From the NCBI GenBank assembly GCA_934370915.1, contig CAKRNI010000013.1, positions 1 to 22,135 of the forward strand: a stretch of DNA of 22,135 nt, read 5' to 3'. The notes under the pieces were generated by a model. It searched no databases and was not told where the DNA came from. It saw nothing but the letters and a program-made list of their open reading frames with translations. Position numbers and translations under genes: made by a program. Shown piece after piece: positions 15,029 to 22,135 of the stretch (position 1 is its first letter; every line of letters begins with the position of its first letter). This DNA is from an uncultured Lachnospiraceae bacterium. Lineage in GTDB: Bacteria > Bacillota > Clostridia > Lachnospirales > Lachnospiraceae.

Positions 15029-16405
15029 ATGAAGGAAATTCGAATTCTGGCTCCCGCTGGAATGTTAGGATATGGTATTCCAGAAAAGAGCTTTAATGCG
15101 GGAATGGCAATGAAACCGCATGCAATAGTTATTGATGCCGGTTCTACGGATGCAGGACCGCATAAATTGGGTGCTGGGGTAGGTATCGTCAGTAAAATTG
15201 CTGCAAAAAAAGATTTTGACATGATGCTTACAGCCGGTTTAGAGAATCATATCCCTGTGATCGTTGGCTCTGCGGGAGGATCAGGTGGACAACCACATAT
15301 CAAGTGGACCATGGATGTAGTAAAAGAATTGGCAGCAGAAAGGGGCTGGAAGCTTCGTGTGGCTGTTATTAATGGCACAGCAGATAAAGAATGGCTGAAG
15401 GATCGTCTTCGCAAAGGCTTGGTTACACCTATGACGGGAGTGCCGGAATTGACGATTGAGGACATTGATCAGGCTACTGAAATTGTTGCTCAGATGGGAC
15501 ATGAGCCATATCTCGAAGCATTGGAGAAAGGTGTAGACTTGATCATTGCGGGTCGTTCTTATGATCCAGCAATGACTGTAGCAGCTTGTGTACATAATGG
15601 CAATACAGACCTTGGACTTGCCTATCATATGGGTAAGATTATAGAGTGTGGATGCTTATGTACTATACCAGGCGGACCGGATGCTATTATGGGAATTTTG
15701 CGGGAAGACAGTTTTATAATTCAGAGTTTGAATCCTGAACGCCGTTGCACTCCCCTGTCAGTTGCGGCTCATACGCTTTATGAAAAAGAACATCCATATC
15801 ATTTGGCAGGTCCTGGCGGAGTTCTGGATTTGGAAAAATGTACGTTTGAGCAGTTGGAAAATAATGCCGTGTGTGTAAGAGGTAGCAAGTTTGTACCTGA
15901 TAAAGTATACCGTGTCAAACTGGAAGGTGCAAAACTGGTCGGTTACCGCTCAATTTTTATCGGCGCATTGAGGGATCCGTTGGCAGTGGCGGCAGTAGAT
16001 GAAATTATTGGTGCAGGAAAATACATGGCTTATAATATTATGAAACAGCTTGGCTTGACGGACAATCAGGTATTTATGGATTTCAAAGTATATGGACGAA
16101 ATGGTGTTATGGGCGACAGAGAACCCATTAGAGAGGTAAAATCGCACGAATTGTGTATTGTATCAGAATTTGTAGCTCCCACCCAGGAGGAAGCGGCTGC
16201 CATTTGTGCGAAAGCCAGAGCGGGTATGATGCACTATCATTATAATGGTCGAAAGGCGACAGCAGGGAATCTGGCACTTCCTTTTGCGCCATCTGATTTT
16301 TCCGTGGGACCAACCTATCAGTTTAATGTTTACCATTTAGTTGCAGTGGATGATCCGATTGCGTTTTTCACGACTACCTATCAGACTATTGGGGAGGAGA
16401 AATAG
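15029..16405 (+). CDS. AtuA-family protein (DUF1446), acyclic terpene utilization-like
   Basis: A 458-residue cytosolic protein of the AtuA/DUF1446 family. Family traits seen are the N-terminal ILAPAGMLGYGIPE, IDAGSTDAGPHKLG, the Gly-rich SAGGSGGQPH loop, IAGRSYDPAMT, GKIIECGCLCTIPGG and LAGPGGVLDLE. AtuA is required for growth of Pseudomonas on citronellol-type acyclic terpenes, but its chemistry is not established. Members in anaerobes lie in varied organic-acid loci, so terpene use is not implied. The catalytic core appears complete; the ferredoxin-fold C-terminal extension found on some members is absent, while the separate DUF4387 protein encoded downstream is of similar size. AGAAGG lies 7 bases before the ATG. 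It is fourth in the island cassette and 40 bases after the small membrane gene. Confidence 0.85.
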   Translation: MKEIRILAPAGMLGYGIPEKSFNAGMAMKPHAIVIDAGSTDAGPHKLGAGVGIVSKIAAKKDFDMMLTAGLENHIPVIVGSAGGSGGQPHIKWTMDVVKELAAERGWKLRVAVINGTADKEWLKDRLRKGLVTPMTGVPELTIEDIDQATEIVAQMGHEPYLEALEKGVDLIIAGRSYDPAMTVAACVHNGNTDLGLAYHMGKIIECGCLCTIPGGPDAIMGILREDSFIIQSLNPERRCTPLSVAAHTLYEKEHPYHLAGPGGVLDLEKCTFEQLENNAVCVRGSKFVPDKVYRVKLEGAKLVGYRSIFIGALRDPLAVAAVDEIIGAGKYMAYNIMKQLGLTDNQVFMDFKVYGRNGVMGDREPIREVKSHELCIVSEFVAPTQEEAAAICAKARAGMMHYHYNGRKATAGNLALPFAPSDFSVGPTYQFNVYHLVAVDDPIAFFTTTYQTIGEEK

Positions 16406-16659
16406 TGTGAAAAAAAATAGAGGAAAAGAGCTTTAACAATTCTTAGTGTACGGATTCGTAATACCACTTATTTGTGATTAAAAAGGCAGAACTTACACTG
16501 ATTAATATGCTGTCTAAAACGAAGAAAGTTATTACAACTTCTCCTCCCGTGCTTTGTAGTATAGCTTCTTGTAAAGCATTTTACAGCACAGCGTAGAGAG
16601 TTGAAACACTTTCATTACTATTTGTGCCGCCAGCCGAAGGCGGCGGAATGGAGATTAAT
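16406..16659 (+). other. 254-base non-coding spacer with hairpins between AtuA and DUF4387 genes
   Basis: No convincing gene is present. The segment contains TGTAAA-GCAT-TTTACA, a 6-bp stem with a 4-base loop, nested with a GTGCT/AGCAC pair. A GC-rich hairpin GCCGCC (16626-16631) / GGCGGC (16639-16644) follows, standing 6 bases before the GGAG of the DUF4387 gene. A 29-codon ORF in the spacer lacks a ribosome binding site. The GC-rich hairpin is out of keeping with the AT-rich surroundings and could mask the ribosome binding site or be a remnant of an inserted repeat. Confidence 0.5.
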
Positions 16660-16974
16660 ATGACCAGATTAAATGATATAACTCGTGTGATACGTAGTAA
16701 AAATTCCGGACCATTCCTTCTTACCTTTGACGTTATTTTTAACGATGCGGAATCCTATCAAAAGGCAAAGGCAAGCGGAGTTCTGACACCGGAAAAGTTT
16801 GCCGACCTATTTCATATTTCCAAAGACAAGATTGTTACATTTGTGTGGTTTGAGGTAGCTAATGCATTTAAGGCTACGATCATTCGACCACGAGACTCAG
16901 GTAGTTATGGAGAAAGAGATACATATGGTGCTCAGCAGGCAGCTCCGCTGATTAATTTAGAGTTTCTATTTTGA
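16660..16974 (+). CDS. DUF4387 domain protein, partner of the AtuA family
   Basis: A 104-residue protein that is entirely one DUF4387 domain: VIRSKNSGPFLLTFDVIFND near the start, ASGVLTPEKFADLF, IVTFVWFEVANAFKATIIRP, then YGERDTYGAQQAAPLINLE at the end. DUF4387 proteins are typically encoded next to AtuA/DUF1446 proteins and are thought to act with them as a small subunit; the reaction is unknown. ATG 16660 is chosen because GGAG ends 6 bases upstream; in-frame ATG 16648 and GTG 16624 are possible but the latter begins inside a hairpin. It is separated from the AtuA gene by an unusually long 254-base spacer but remains on the same strand. A bidirectional terminator follows 18 bases after the stop and marks the right end of the island. 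Confidence 0.85.
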   Translation: MTRLNDITRVIRSKNSGPFLLTFDVIFNDAESYQKAKASGVLTPEKFADLFHISKDKIVTFVWFEVANAFKATIIRPRDSGSYGERDTYGAQQAAPLINLEFLF

Positions 16975-16992
16975 GATAAGTAAATAAAAAGT

Positions 16993-17033
16993 CGCATCTG
17001 TATTAACAAACATTAATGCAGATGCGTTTTTTT
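16993..17033. terminator. Bidirectional terminator between DUF4387 and YhaN-like genes
   Basis: CGCATCTG (16993-17000) pairs with CAGATGCG (17019-17026), with an inner ATTAA/TTAAT stem. The rightward direction has seven T residues after it; leftward, AAAAA at the left gives a T tract as well. The T tract overlaps the stop codon of the minus-strand ATPase gene. Confidence 0.92.
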
Positions 17034-18870
17034 ACATTTCAACCAGCTGAAACTCCACCTGTCTGGCCCGCAGCATCTGCGCTTCCCGGCGATGGCATGT
17101 GAAAATAATGATCTGGCCGCCGTAAGCGGAGGCGAGCCATTCCAGCGCGGTTTTCAGGCGCTCATCGTCGTACTGCGTAAAGCTGTCGTCGAAGATCAGC
17201 GGGAAACCGCTGGAGCCGGAACCGGTGAGGAGCTTCGCAGCGGCAAGACGCAGGGCAAGGTAGACCTGATCCATGGTTCCGCTGCTGACATTCTCGAGAG
17301 GAACAAGCTTTGTTTTCGTGTTTAAGAAGACATTCAGATTCTCGTCGATGCTCATGCTGTCATAGATCCCGCCGGTGATCCCGGTAATGTACTGGGATGC
17401 TTCTTTATTCAGGTAGAGTCCGAAGGAATCCCGGATCGATGAGGAAAGATCCGCCATGGTTTCCTGAGCAAGATCAATGGCGACGATCTCATCGTGGATC
17501 CTGTCGTTTTCCGCCAGTGTCCGCTTCAACGCTTTTGCCTTATTTTTGCAGTTGCTCAAGTGCTCTAACTTCTTTTCCAGTTCCCACTGGGTTCGCTGCT
17601 GTTTCTCGATCATCTCGCTGCAGCCGGCCTGCTTCGTCTGGAGATTGCTTAAGTCTTCTAAGAACTTCTTGATCTCCGTCTCAGACTGGGCAACCATATC
17701 GCAGAGCTTTGAAAATTCGCCCATTCTTGCCCGGAACGCGTTCATGGCGTCCTCAGACACCGCGGAATCGCCGAGATGTCTCGCGAGAAGCGCGCCAAGT
17801 TCGGAGGAAGTATTGTCAAACATTCTGTGGTACTCTTTGTCTTTCTGGCGGATGACCAGGGAGATGATAAAGAAGATCACAGCCGCCGCGGCTGCCGCAC
17901 CGCAGACCGGAAGATAGGCGGTGAGGTTAAAATATCCGAGTGCCGCTGCGGCACCTAATCCCGCAATACCAAGAACTGCAGTAAGAGCCGACAGAATTTT
18001 CCTGGATTTCTTATTACATTCCGTCTTCAGGGAAGAGTACTCGCTGTAGAGCTTTTCCGCACCGGCGGACATGGCATCCACGGAGGCGCGGTCTGTAAAG
18101 CCGTTGTCAGACAGCACCTTCTTCCCGTTTGCCAGCTTCTCGTCCAGATCCTTTTTCTGCGCCTGCGTGTTGTCAATCAGGCCCTTAACCTGAGTCCGCA
18201 TGTTCTGGTAGGCGGCGAGCTGGTTCTCGTATTCCGGCCCGGAGATCTCCGCCTCCACATTCCGGATCTCCGCGAGAAGGGCGGTAAACTCCCGGCTTGC
18301 CTCAGGGATCAGACCTGCCTCAAGAGAACGTTTCTGATTCCGCAGAAATGTGGTGGCCTTTGTGATATTTAAGGAGATATTGCCGGTTGTGTTCATGTTG
18401 GCAATATAATTCTTTAATTCCGTAACCATCCCGTCCTCGGTAGCGCTCTTTAACTGACCGATGCTGATGGTGTTGTTGTACATGGTTTCGGTGAGACCGT
18501 CCAGCAGGCCGGAAATAAATGTGGGTGTTGCCTCTTCCTCCAGACCTTTCGTCTCATTGATGATCTTTAAGGATTTATTTTCCTTTCGGAACCGACGCTC
18601 GATGCGGTAGATGGTTCCGTCTTTTTCCAGTCTCAGCCAGCCCTCGTAGGTTCCGCTGTTTTCCCAGGGCTCGTACTTTGTATACAGATCATTCTTGGCT
18701 GCTCGTCCACGTCCCCGCTCGATGCCGAAGAGCATGCCGCGGATGAAGGTGTGAAGCGTGGATTTTCCGGCTTCGTTCTTTCCATAAATAATGTTGATCC
18801 CGTCATTGAAGGAGATGGTCCGGTCATGAAATTTTCCGAAACCGTCGATATGCAATTCGAGTAATCTCAT
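17032..18870 (-). CDS. YhaN/SbcC-like ATPase with internal membrane hairpin
   Basis: A 612-residue ABC-type ATPase of the Rad50/SbcC/RecF group. Walker A is GKNEAGKST (30-38). The C-terminal lobe has the ABC signature VSSG (528-531) and Walker B PLIFDD (557-562). Coiled-coil arms flank a central segment of about 292-341 with two hydrophobic helices (KILSALTAVLGIAGLGAAAA and AAAAAVIFFIISLVI). No CxxC zinc hook is visible at the arm tip, where Rad50 and SbcC have theirs. It is much shorter than SbcC (about 1000 residues). It overlaps the nuclease gene by 4 bases (ATGA, 18867-18870), so the pair is translationally coupled and the two proteins probably form one complex acting on DNA ends, possibly at the membrane. 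B. subtilis YhaN, the partner of YhaO, is the nearest named relative I can suggest. Confidence 0.85.
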   Translation of the reverse strand: MRLLELHIDGFGKFHDRTISFNDGINIIYGKNEAGKSTLHTFIRGMLFGIERGRGRAAKNDLYTKYEPWENSGTYEGWLRLEKDGTIYRIERRFRKENKSLKIINETKGLEEEATPTFISGLLDGLTETMYNNTISIGQLKSATEDGMVTELKNYIANMNTTGNISLNITKATTFLRNQKRSLEAGLIPEASREFTALLAEIRNVEAEISGPEYENQLAAYQNMRTQVKGLIDNTQAQKKDLDEKLANGKKVLSDNGFTDRASVDAMSAGAEKLYSEYSSLKTECNKKSRKILSALTAVLGIAGLGAAAALGYFNLTAYLPVCGAAAAAAVIFFIISLVIRQKDKEYHRMFDNTSSELGALLARHLGDSAVSEDAMNAFRARMGEFSKLCDMVAQSETEIKKFLEDLSNLQTKQAGCSEMIEKQQRTQWELEKKLEHLSNCKNKAKALKRTLAENDRIHDEIVAIDLAQETMADLSSSIRDSFGLYLNKEASQYITGITGGIYDSMSIDENLNVFLNTKTKLVPLENVSSGTMDQVYLALRLAAAKLLTGSGSSGFPLIFDDSFTQYDDERLKTALEWLASAYGGQIIIFTCHRREAQMLRARQVEFQLVEM

Positions 18871-19943
18871 GGCTGGCTCCTTTCGTCTTTTGTCATAAGC
18901 AGGGCATGAATTCCGTAGTAGAGGGCTTTTTTCTCCACCGGGCTCATATCGTCCTTCATGAGCGCCTGGATATAAAAGCCGATCATATCGCCTGGATGTT
19001 CCGCGAACAGGGCATGAAAATCATACTGCGGCTCCGATTCATCCAGAATCTCGATGATATTCCACTGACCGGAGAGGAAATCCAGATCAAAGCTGATATC
19101 CGGGTCCCGCATGCCGCGGATCCGGAATCGGTAGATATTGCCGGCACCGCGCTTGCGGATCTCGTCGGCGATGATCTGGGAAAGTTCGGTATTCGTAGTC
19201 TGGGGTGTCACATTGACCACGAGAGGGATGTACTGGGCCTGGCAGACTTCCTTAAACTGAAGGGAGGTCACATGTCCGCTGGTGGTGTCGATCTCACCGA
19301 TAAAATATCCGTGTGGTCCGGTCTCCGTCATGTCTAATGGTTCCGGGGAACCGGCATAGGCCATGCGGTTTTCAAGAAGGATTTCCGGCTTGTGGATATG
19401 TCCGAGAGCGATATAGGAGAACGGGGATGCAGCCAGTGCATTCCGGTCGAAAGGAACATGTTTTGCGTCTCCGCCGTGGAGCATGAGGATTCTGGTGCGT
19501 CTGGACGCCGGCAGGGAGATATTGTCAGCCTTTGCCTCGGTGATCTCGGCTGTGTGGTAGCTGAAACCGTAAACCTCTGTGTTCAGTTCCTCAAAATAGA
19601 CGGAAGAGAGCTCCTCGCCCATCAGAAATGTGACGTTCGGGGCCCAGGTGAAGCTGAGGAGTGCGGAACTTTTCCGAATCCGGTCATGGTTTCCGGCGAT
19701 GATGACCACGCGGGTTCCCGGAATCGTGGAGAACAGATAGTTGACCTCTTTGAGATCCCTCGCTAACGGCTGGCGGTGGAATAAGTCACCGGAGATCAGA
19801 AGAAGGTCCGCGCGGGAATCTCTGGCGTCCTCGATGATGCCCTGAAAGGTCAGACGGATCGCCTGTTCCCGTTTTTTTCCCCAGGGCTTATCGCTGTCCG
19901 GGATCATGCCCCAGTGGATATCGGCGGTGTGAATAAATTTCAT
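18867..19943 (-). CDS. SbcD/Mre11-like (YhaO-like) DNA exonuclease
   Basis: A 358-residue calcineurin-fold metallophosphoesterase, the nuclease half of an SbcCD-type pair. Metal motifs in order are HTADIHWG (D8, H10), ISGDLFHR, AGNHD, a LHGG strand and GHIHKPE. A C-terminal capping region of about 120 residues follows. ATG 19943 is chosen because GGAGG (complement of 19949-19953) lies 5 bases upstream; an in-frame start 25 codons earlier has no site and would add an unrelated leader. The ATGA overlap with the downstream ATPase gene indicates coupled synthesis. SbcCD/Mre11-Rad50 complexes cleave hairpins and process blocked DNA ends. Between this start and the asnS terminator, positions 19998-20016 form a GTGGACT/AGTCCAC hairpin of unknown role. 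Confidence 0.9.
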   Translation of the reverse strand: MKFIHTADIHWGMIPDSDKPWGKKREQAIRLTFQGIIEDARDSRADLLLISGDLFHRQPLARDLKEVNYLFSTIPGTRVVIIAGNHDRIRKSSALLSFTWAPNVTFLMGEELSSVYFEELNTEVYGFSYHTAEITEAKADNISLPASRRTRILMLHGGDAKHVPFDRNALAASPFSYIALGHIHKPEILLENRMAYAGSPEPLDMTETGPHGYFIGEIDTTSGHVTSLQFKEVCQAQYIPLVVNVTPQTTNTELSQIIADEIRKRGAGNIYRFRIRGMRDPDISFDLDFLSGQWNIIEILDESEPQYDFHALFAEHPGDMIGFYIQALMKDDMSPVEKKALYYGIHALLMTKDERSQP

Positions 19944-20081
19944 ACATTCCTCCATGGTGTATGGATTGCAGATACACTGCGCTCCAGTATCAAGGTAGTG
20001 GACTGTGAAAGTCCACAAAAACGTGTTTCTCAGATTACCGCGGCAGTTCGGTCACCAGAGGATCGCCGTCGCGTAAATGTG

Positions 20082-20112
20082 AAAAGGAGCGCAACAGATC
20101 TCTGTGCGCTCC
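20082..20112 (-). terminator. Rho-independent terminator of asnS
   Basis: Read on the minus strand, GGAGCGCA (complement of 20105-20112) pairs with TGCGCTCC (complement of 20086-20093), with an inner CAGA/TCTG stem, followed by TTTTC. It is about 45 bases after the asnS stop. Confidence 0.88.
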
Positions 20113-20158
20113 CTTGCGGCTGCCATGCATCGAAAGGACGCGGCGGGCTGCTGTTTCT

Positions 20159-21550
20159 TTATAATTCGCAGTTATTAACGGTACGCGGGAACGGAACTAC
20201 GTCGCGGATATTGCCCATTCCTGTGAGGTACATTACGCAGCGCTCGAAGCCGAGACCGAAACCGGAGTGGCGGACGCTGCCGTATTTTCTCAGATCGAGA
20301 TAGAAACCGTAGTCTTCCGGCTTTAATCCGAGTTCGTTCATGCGGGCGAGGAGCTTCTCGTAATCGTCCTCACGCTGGCTTCCGCCGATGATCTCGCCGA
20401 TGCCCGGAACGAGACAGTCCACAGCGGCAACGGTCTTTCCGTCCGGATTTAACTTCATATAGAAGGCCTTGATCTCCTTCGGGTAGTCGGTAACGAATAC
20501 CGGTCTCTTGAAGATCTTTTCTGTCAGATAGCGCTCATGCTCTGTCTGGAGATCGCAGCCCCAGAATACCTTGTAATCGAACTCATCGTTGTGCTCTTCA
20601 AGGAGCTTTACAGCCTCTGTGTAGGTAACGTGGCCGAATTCGGAATTTAATACGTTGTTTAAGCGGTCGAGAAGTCCCTTATCAACGAACTGGTTGAAGA
20701 AATTCATCTCGGACGGAGCGTTCTCGAGAACGTAGCGGATCACGTACTTTAACATGCCTTCAGCGACAGCCATATTGTCATCGAGATCTGCGAATGCCAT
20801 CTCCGGCTCGATCATCCAGAACTCGGCAGCATGACGGGTCGTGTTGGAATTCTCAGCACGGAAGGTCGGTCCGAAGGTATAAACATTGCGGAATGCCATT
20901 GCGTAGGTCTCAGCGTTTAACTGTCCGCTTACGGTAAGGCTTGTATGCTTTCCGAAGAAGTCCTCGCTGTAATCAACTGTGCCGTCCTCAGTCTTCGGAA
21001 CATTATCGAGATCGAGAGTTGTTACCTGGAACATTTCGCCGGCACCCTCACAGTCACTGGAGGTGATTAACGGAGTGTGGACATAGACGAAGCCCTGCTC
21101 CTGGAAGTACTGATGGATCGCGTAAGCGATCAGGGAACGCACACGGAATACAGCCTGGAAAGTATTTGTACGCGCGCGAAGGTGCGGGATCGTACGAAGA
21201 TATTCGAATGTATGGCGCTTTTTCTGGAGCGGGTAGTCTGCGTTGGAAGCACCCTCAACGGTAACTTCTGTTGCCTGGATTTCGAACGGCTGCTTTGCCT
21301 CCGGTGTTGCCACGAGAGTACCTTTAACGATGATGGAAGCGCCGACATTTAATTTGGAAACCTCTGCGAAATTTGCCATTGTGTCATGGTAAACGATCTG
21401 TAAGGTATCGAAGCTTGTACCATCATTTAATACGATAAAGCCGAACGCCTTGGAATCACGGATGCTGCGGATCCAACCGCCGACCTGGATCTCCTGGTTT
21501 AAATATTTGTCACGCTCTTTAAAGAGCTCTTTCACTGTTGTCAACTGCAT
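20159..21550 (-). CDS. asnS: Asparaginyl-tRNA synthetase
   Basis: A 463-residue class IIb aminoacyl-tRNA synthetase, full length. It charges tRNA-Asn with asparagine using ATP. The N-terminal OB-fold anticodon domain fills about residues 1-115 ([22 protein letters not shown]). The catalytic core has motif 1 around the [16 protein letters not shown] region, motif 2 as [21 protein letters not shown], and motif 3 as [15 protein letters not shown] near the C-terminus. The ending [15 protein letters not shown] is typical of bacterial AsnRS; AspRS differs here. AAGGAGAAGG stands upstream of the ATG. A sigma-A promoter lies at 21605-21633 and the leader is only about 48 bases, so there is no room for a T-box. 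The gene ends in a strong terminator. Confidence 0.97.
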   Translation of the reverse strand: MQLTTVKELFKERDKYLNQEIQVGGWIRSIRDSKAFGFIVLNDGTSFDTLQIVYHDTMANFAEVSKLNVGASIIVKGTLVATPEAKQPFEIQATEVTVEGASNADYPLQKKRHTFEYLRTIPHLRARTNTFQAVFRVRSLIAYAIHQYFQEQGFVYVHTPLITSSDCEGAGEMFQVTTLDLDNVPKTEDGTVDYSEDFFGKHTSLTVSGQLNAETYAMAFRNVYTFGPTFRAENSNTTRHAAEFWMIEPEMAFADLDDNMAVAEGMLKYVIRYVLENAPSEMNFFNQFVDKGLLDRLNNVLNSEFGHVTYTEAVKLLEEHNDEFDYKVFWGCDLQTEHERYLTEKIFKRPVFVTDYPKEIKAFYMKLNPDGKTVAAVDCLVPGIGEIIGGSQREDDYEKLLARMNELGLKPEDYGFYLDLRKYGSVRHSGFGLGFERCVMYLTGMGNIRDVVPFPRTVNNCEL

Positions 21551-21604
21551 GATTTTTCCTTCTCCTTATATCTCTCTTCTTAGATAAATGTGCAATCTGG
21601 TATT

Positions 21605-21633
21605 AGTATAGCGTATTTTTTATGGGGATTCAA
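21605..21633 (-). promoter_or_regulatory. Sigma-A promoter of asnS
   Basis: On the minus strand, TTGAAT (complement of 21628-21633) and TATACT (complement of 21605-21610) are spaced by exactly 17 bases. The predicted transcription start near 21598 gives a leader of about 48 bases before the asnS ATG at 21550. Confidence 0.75.
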
Positions 21634-21638
21634 GGTGA

Positions 21639-21707
21639 AATGGGCATAACACGGGGGTTTTCGGGAGTTTTTTAAAGGCCTCCCGGGCAGGAATTACAGT
21701 GCCCATT
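21639..21707. repeat. Nested inverted repeats between asnS and abgA promoters
   Basis: The outer arms AATGGGCA (21639-21646) and TGCCCATT (21700-21707) enclose an inner pair CGGGAG (21662-21667) / CTCCCG (21680-21685). The element lies upstream of both outward-facing promoters, so it is not part of either transcript. It may be a regulator site or simple structured DNA. Nothing else stands out in the 259-base gap 21551-21809 apart from the two promoters. Confidence 0.45.
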
Positions 21708-21748
21708 ATGATTTGTAAATAAAATAGAAATAGAAAGATATGTTTTTA

Positions 21749-21777
21749 TAGAAAAATTCCGGAATATCAATTATAAT
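21749..21777 (+). promoter_or_regulatory. Sigma-A promoter of the AbgA-like gene
   Basis: TAGAAA (21749-21754) and a perfect TATAAT (21772-21777) are separated by 17 bases. The predicted start is near 21784, about 12 bases before the GGGAGGG ribosome binding site, giving a very short leader. Confidence 0.65.
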
Positions 21778-21809
21778 AATAATAAAATAGCACACGGGAG
21801 GGCAAACGA

Positions 21810-22135
21810 ATGAATATTTACGATCAGATCAAGACCATGAGCGATGAGATGGCGGGTGACCTTACAGCGCAGAGACGTGACTTTCATAAGTACGCGGAGC
21901 CGGGCTGGTTCGAGATGAGGACATCGTCCATTATTGCACGGAAACTGACAGAGCTCGGATATGAAGTGCTTGTCGGAGATCAGGTCTGCAAGAAGGATTC
22001 CAGAATGGGCGTTCCGTCTGAGGAAAAGTTAGAGGAACAGTATGAGCGTGCCGTTGCCCAGGGAGCGGATCCGGAGTTTGTTAAGTACACAAAGGGAGGA
22101 ATGACCGGCGTGATCGGAATCCTGCGCTGCGGCGA
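21810..22135 (+). CDS. abgA: AbgA-like M20 amidohydrolase, N-terminal part
   Basis: The first 108 codons of a gene that runs off the right edge. The N-terminus has RRDFHKYAEPGWFEMRTSS, a RKLTELGYEV strand, a DSRMGVP segment and the KGGMTGVIGIL strand. That order, including the R-M-G-[VL]-P insert, is that of AbgA, one of the two M20 metallopeptidase-fold subunits that split p-aminobenzoyl-glutamate, a folate breakdown product. The second subunit (AbgB) and transporter (AbgT), if present, would be off the window. The metal-binding residues that follow are not seen, so catalytic integrity cannot be judged. GGGAGGG lies 7 bases before the ATG, and a good sigma-A promoter is close by. A general aminoacyl-hydrolase of the M20D group is the alternative. 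Confidence 0.8.
   Translation, partial: MNIYDQIKTMSDEMAGDLTAQRRDFHKYAEPGWFEMRTSSIIARKLTELGYEVLVGDQVCKKDSRMGVPSEEKLEEQYERAVAQGADPEFVKYTKGGMTGVIGILRCG

Noticed and set aside
16509..16598. 29-codon ORF (MLSKTKKVITT and onward) in the spacer before the DUF4387 gene
   Set aside because: No ribosome binding site, Ser/Cys-rich chance composition, no recognisable feature.
12218..17033. Mobile element (transposon or prophage) carrying the AT-rich island
   Set aside because: No transposase, integrase, terminal inverted repeat pair or tRNA attachment site is visible; composition alone supports acquisition but not a specific vehicle.
18906..19766. Plus-strand ORFs opposite the SbcD-like gene
   Set aside because: The minus-strand frame carries all phosphoesterase motifs; the plus-strand frames are shadows without start signals.
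21551..21640. Possible T-box leader upstream of asnS
   Set aside because: The predicted leader is only about 48 bases and has no specifier stem, T-box bulge or antiterminator.
1..22135. CRISPR arrays, rRNA or tRNA genes
   Set aside because: No regularly spaced direct repeats, tRNA cloverleaf patterns or rRNA segments were found on reading through the window.

Overview
The window reads as a chromosomal segment of an anaerobic, low-GC-phylum gut-type Clostridia, most likely Lachnospiraceae (Clostridium cluster XIVa). This is inferred from protein flavour: an ECF vitamin transporter subunit, a B12-binding radical SAM protein of the DUF4080 type, a VanW/G5 cell-wall protein, an Lrp-aminotransferase pair, a ferredoxin-type siroheme reductase and a YhaO/YhaN-like nuclease pair. 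Strong GGAGG-type ribosome binding sites fit as well. No rRNA, tRNA, CRISPR array, transposase or integrase was seen.

Layout. Positions 1-5.75 kb (+): the end of an ECF-transporter S subunit, a creatininase-family amidohydrolase, Sua5-type threonylcarbamoyl-AMP synthase (tRNA t6A), a dCMP deaminase-family protein, a B12-binding radical SAM protein and a DnaQ-like exonuclease. Positions 5.8-9.95 kb (+): a 38-residue single-pass membrane protein apparently started by TTG, a secreted VanW-domain protein with a Pro/Glu/Thr-rich tail, a free-standing AIR-synthase C-terminal domain, and an Lrp/AsnC regulator whose stop overlaps the GTG start of a class I aminotransferase. A strong terminator follows. 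Positions 10.0-12.2 kb (+): trmL (tRNA methylation) and a nitrite/sulfite reductase.

Positions 12.2-17.0 kb form a visibly AT-richer island bounded by two bidirectional terminators. A LysR regulator (-) diverges from a TRAP-type large permease, a 75-residue two-helix membrane protein, an AtuA-family (DUF1446) protein and a DUF4387 protein (+). This looks like a self-contained uptake and catabolism cassette acquired as a unit. No solute-binding protein, classical DctQ subunit or dedicated CoA ligase is present, so neither substrate nor chemistry can be read from context. It is the best candidate here for an undescribed system.

Positions 17.0-21.6 kb (-): a YhaN/SbcC-like ATPase carrying a membrane hairpin in place of a zinc hook, translationally coupled to an Mre11/SbcD-like nuclease, and asnS with a good sigma-A promoter and a terminator. 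From 21.8 kb (+) a second good promoter drives the start of an AbgA-like M20 amidohydrolase that runs off the window. Most of the remaining genes are housekeeping (tRNA modification and charging, nucleotide metabolism, DNA processing) and are in ordinary arrangement.
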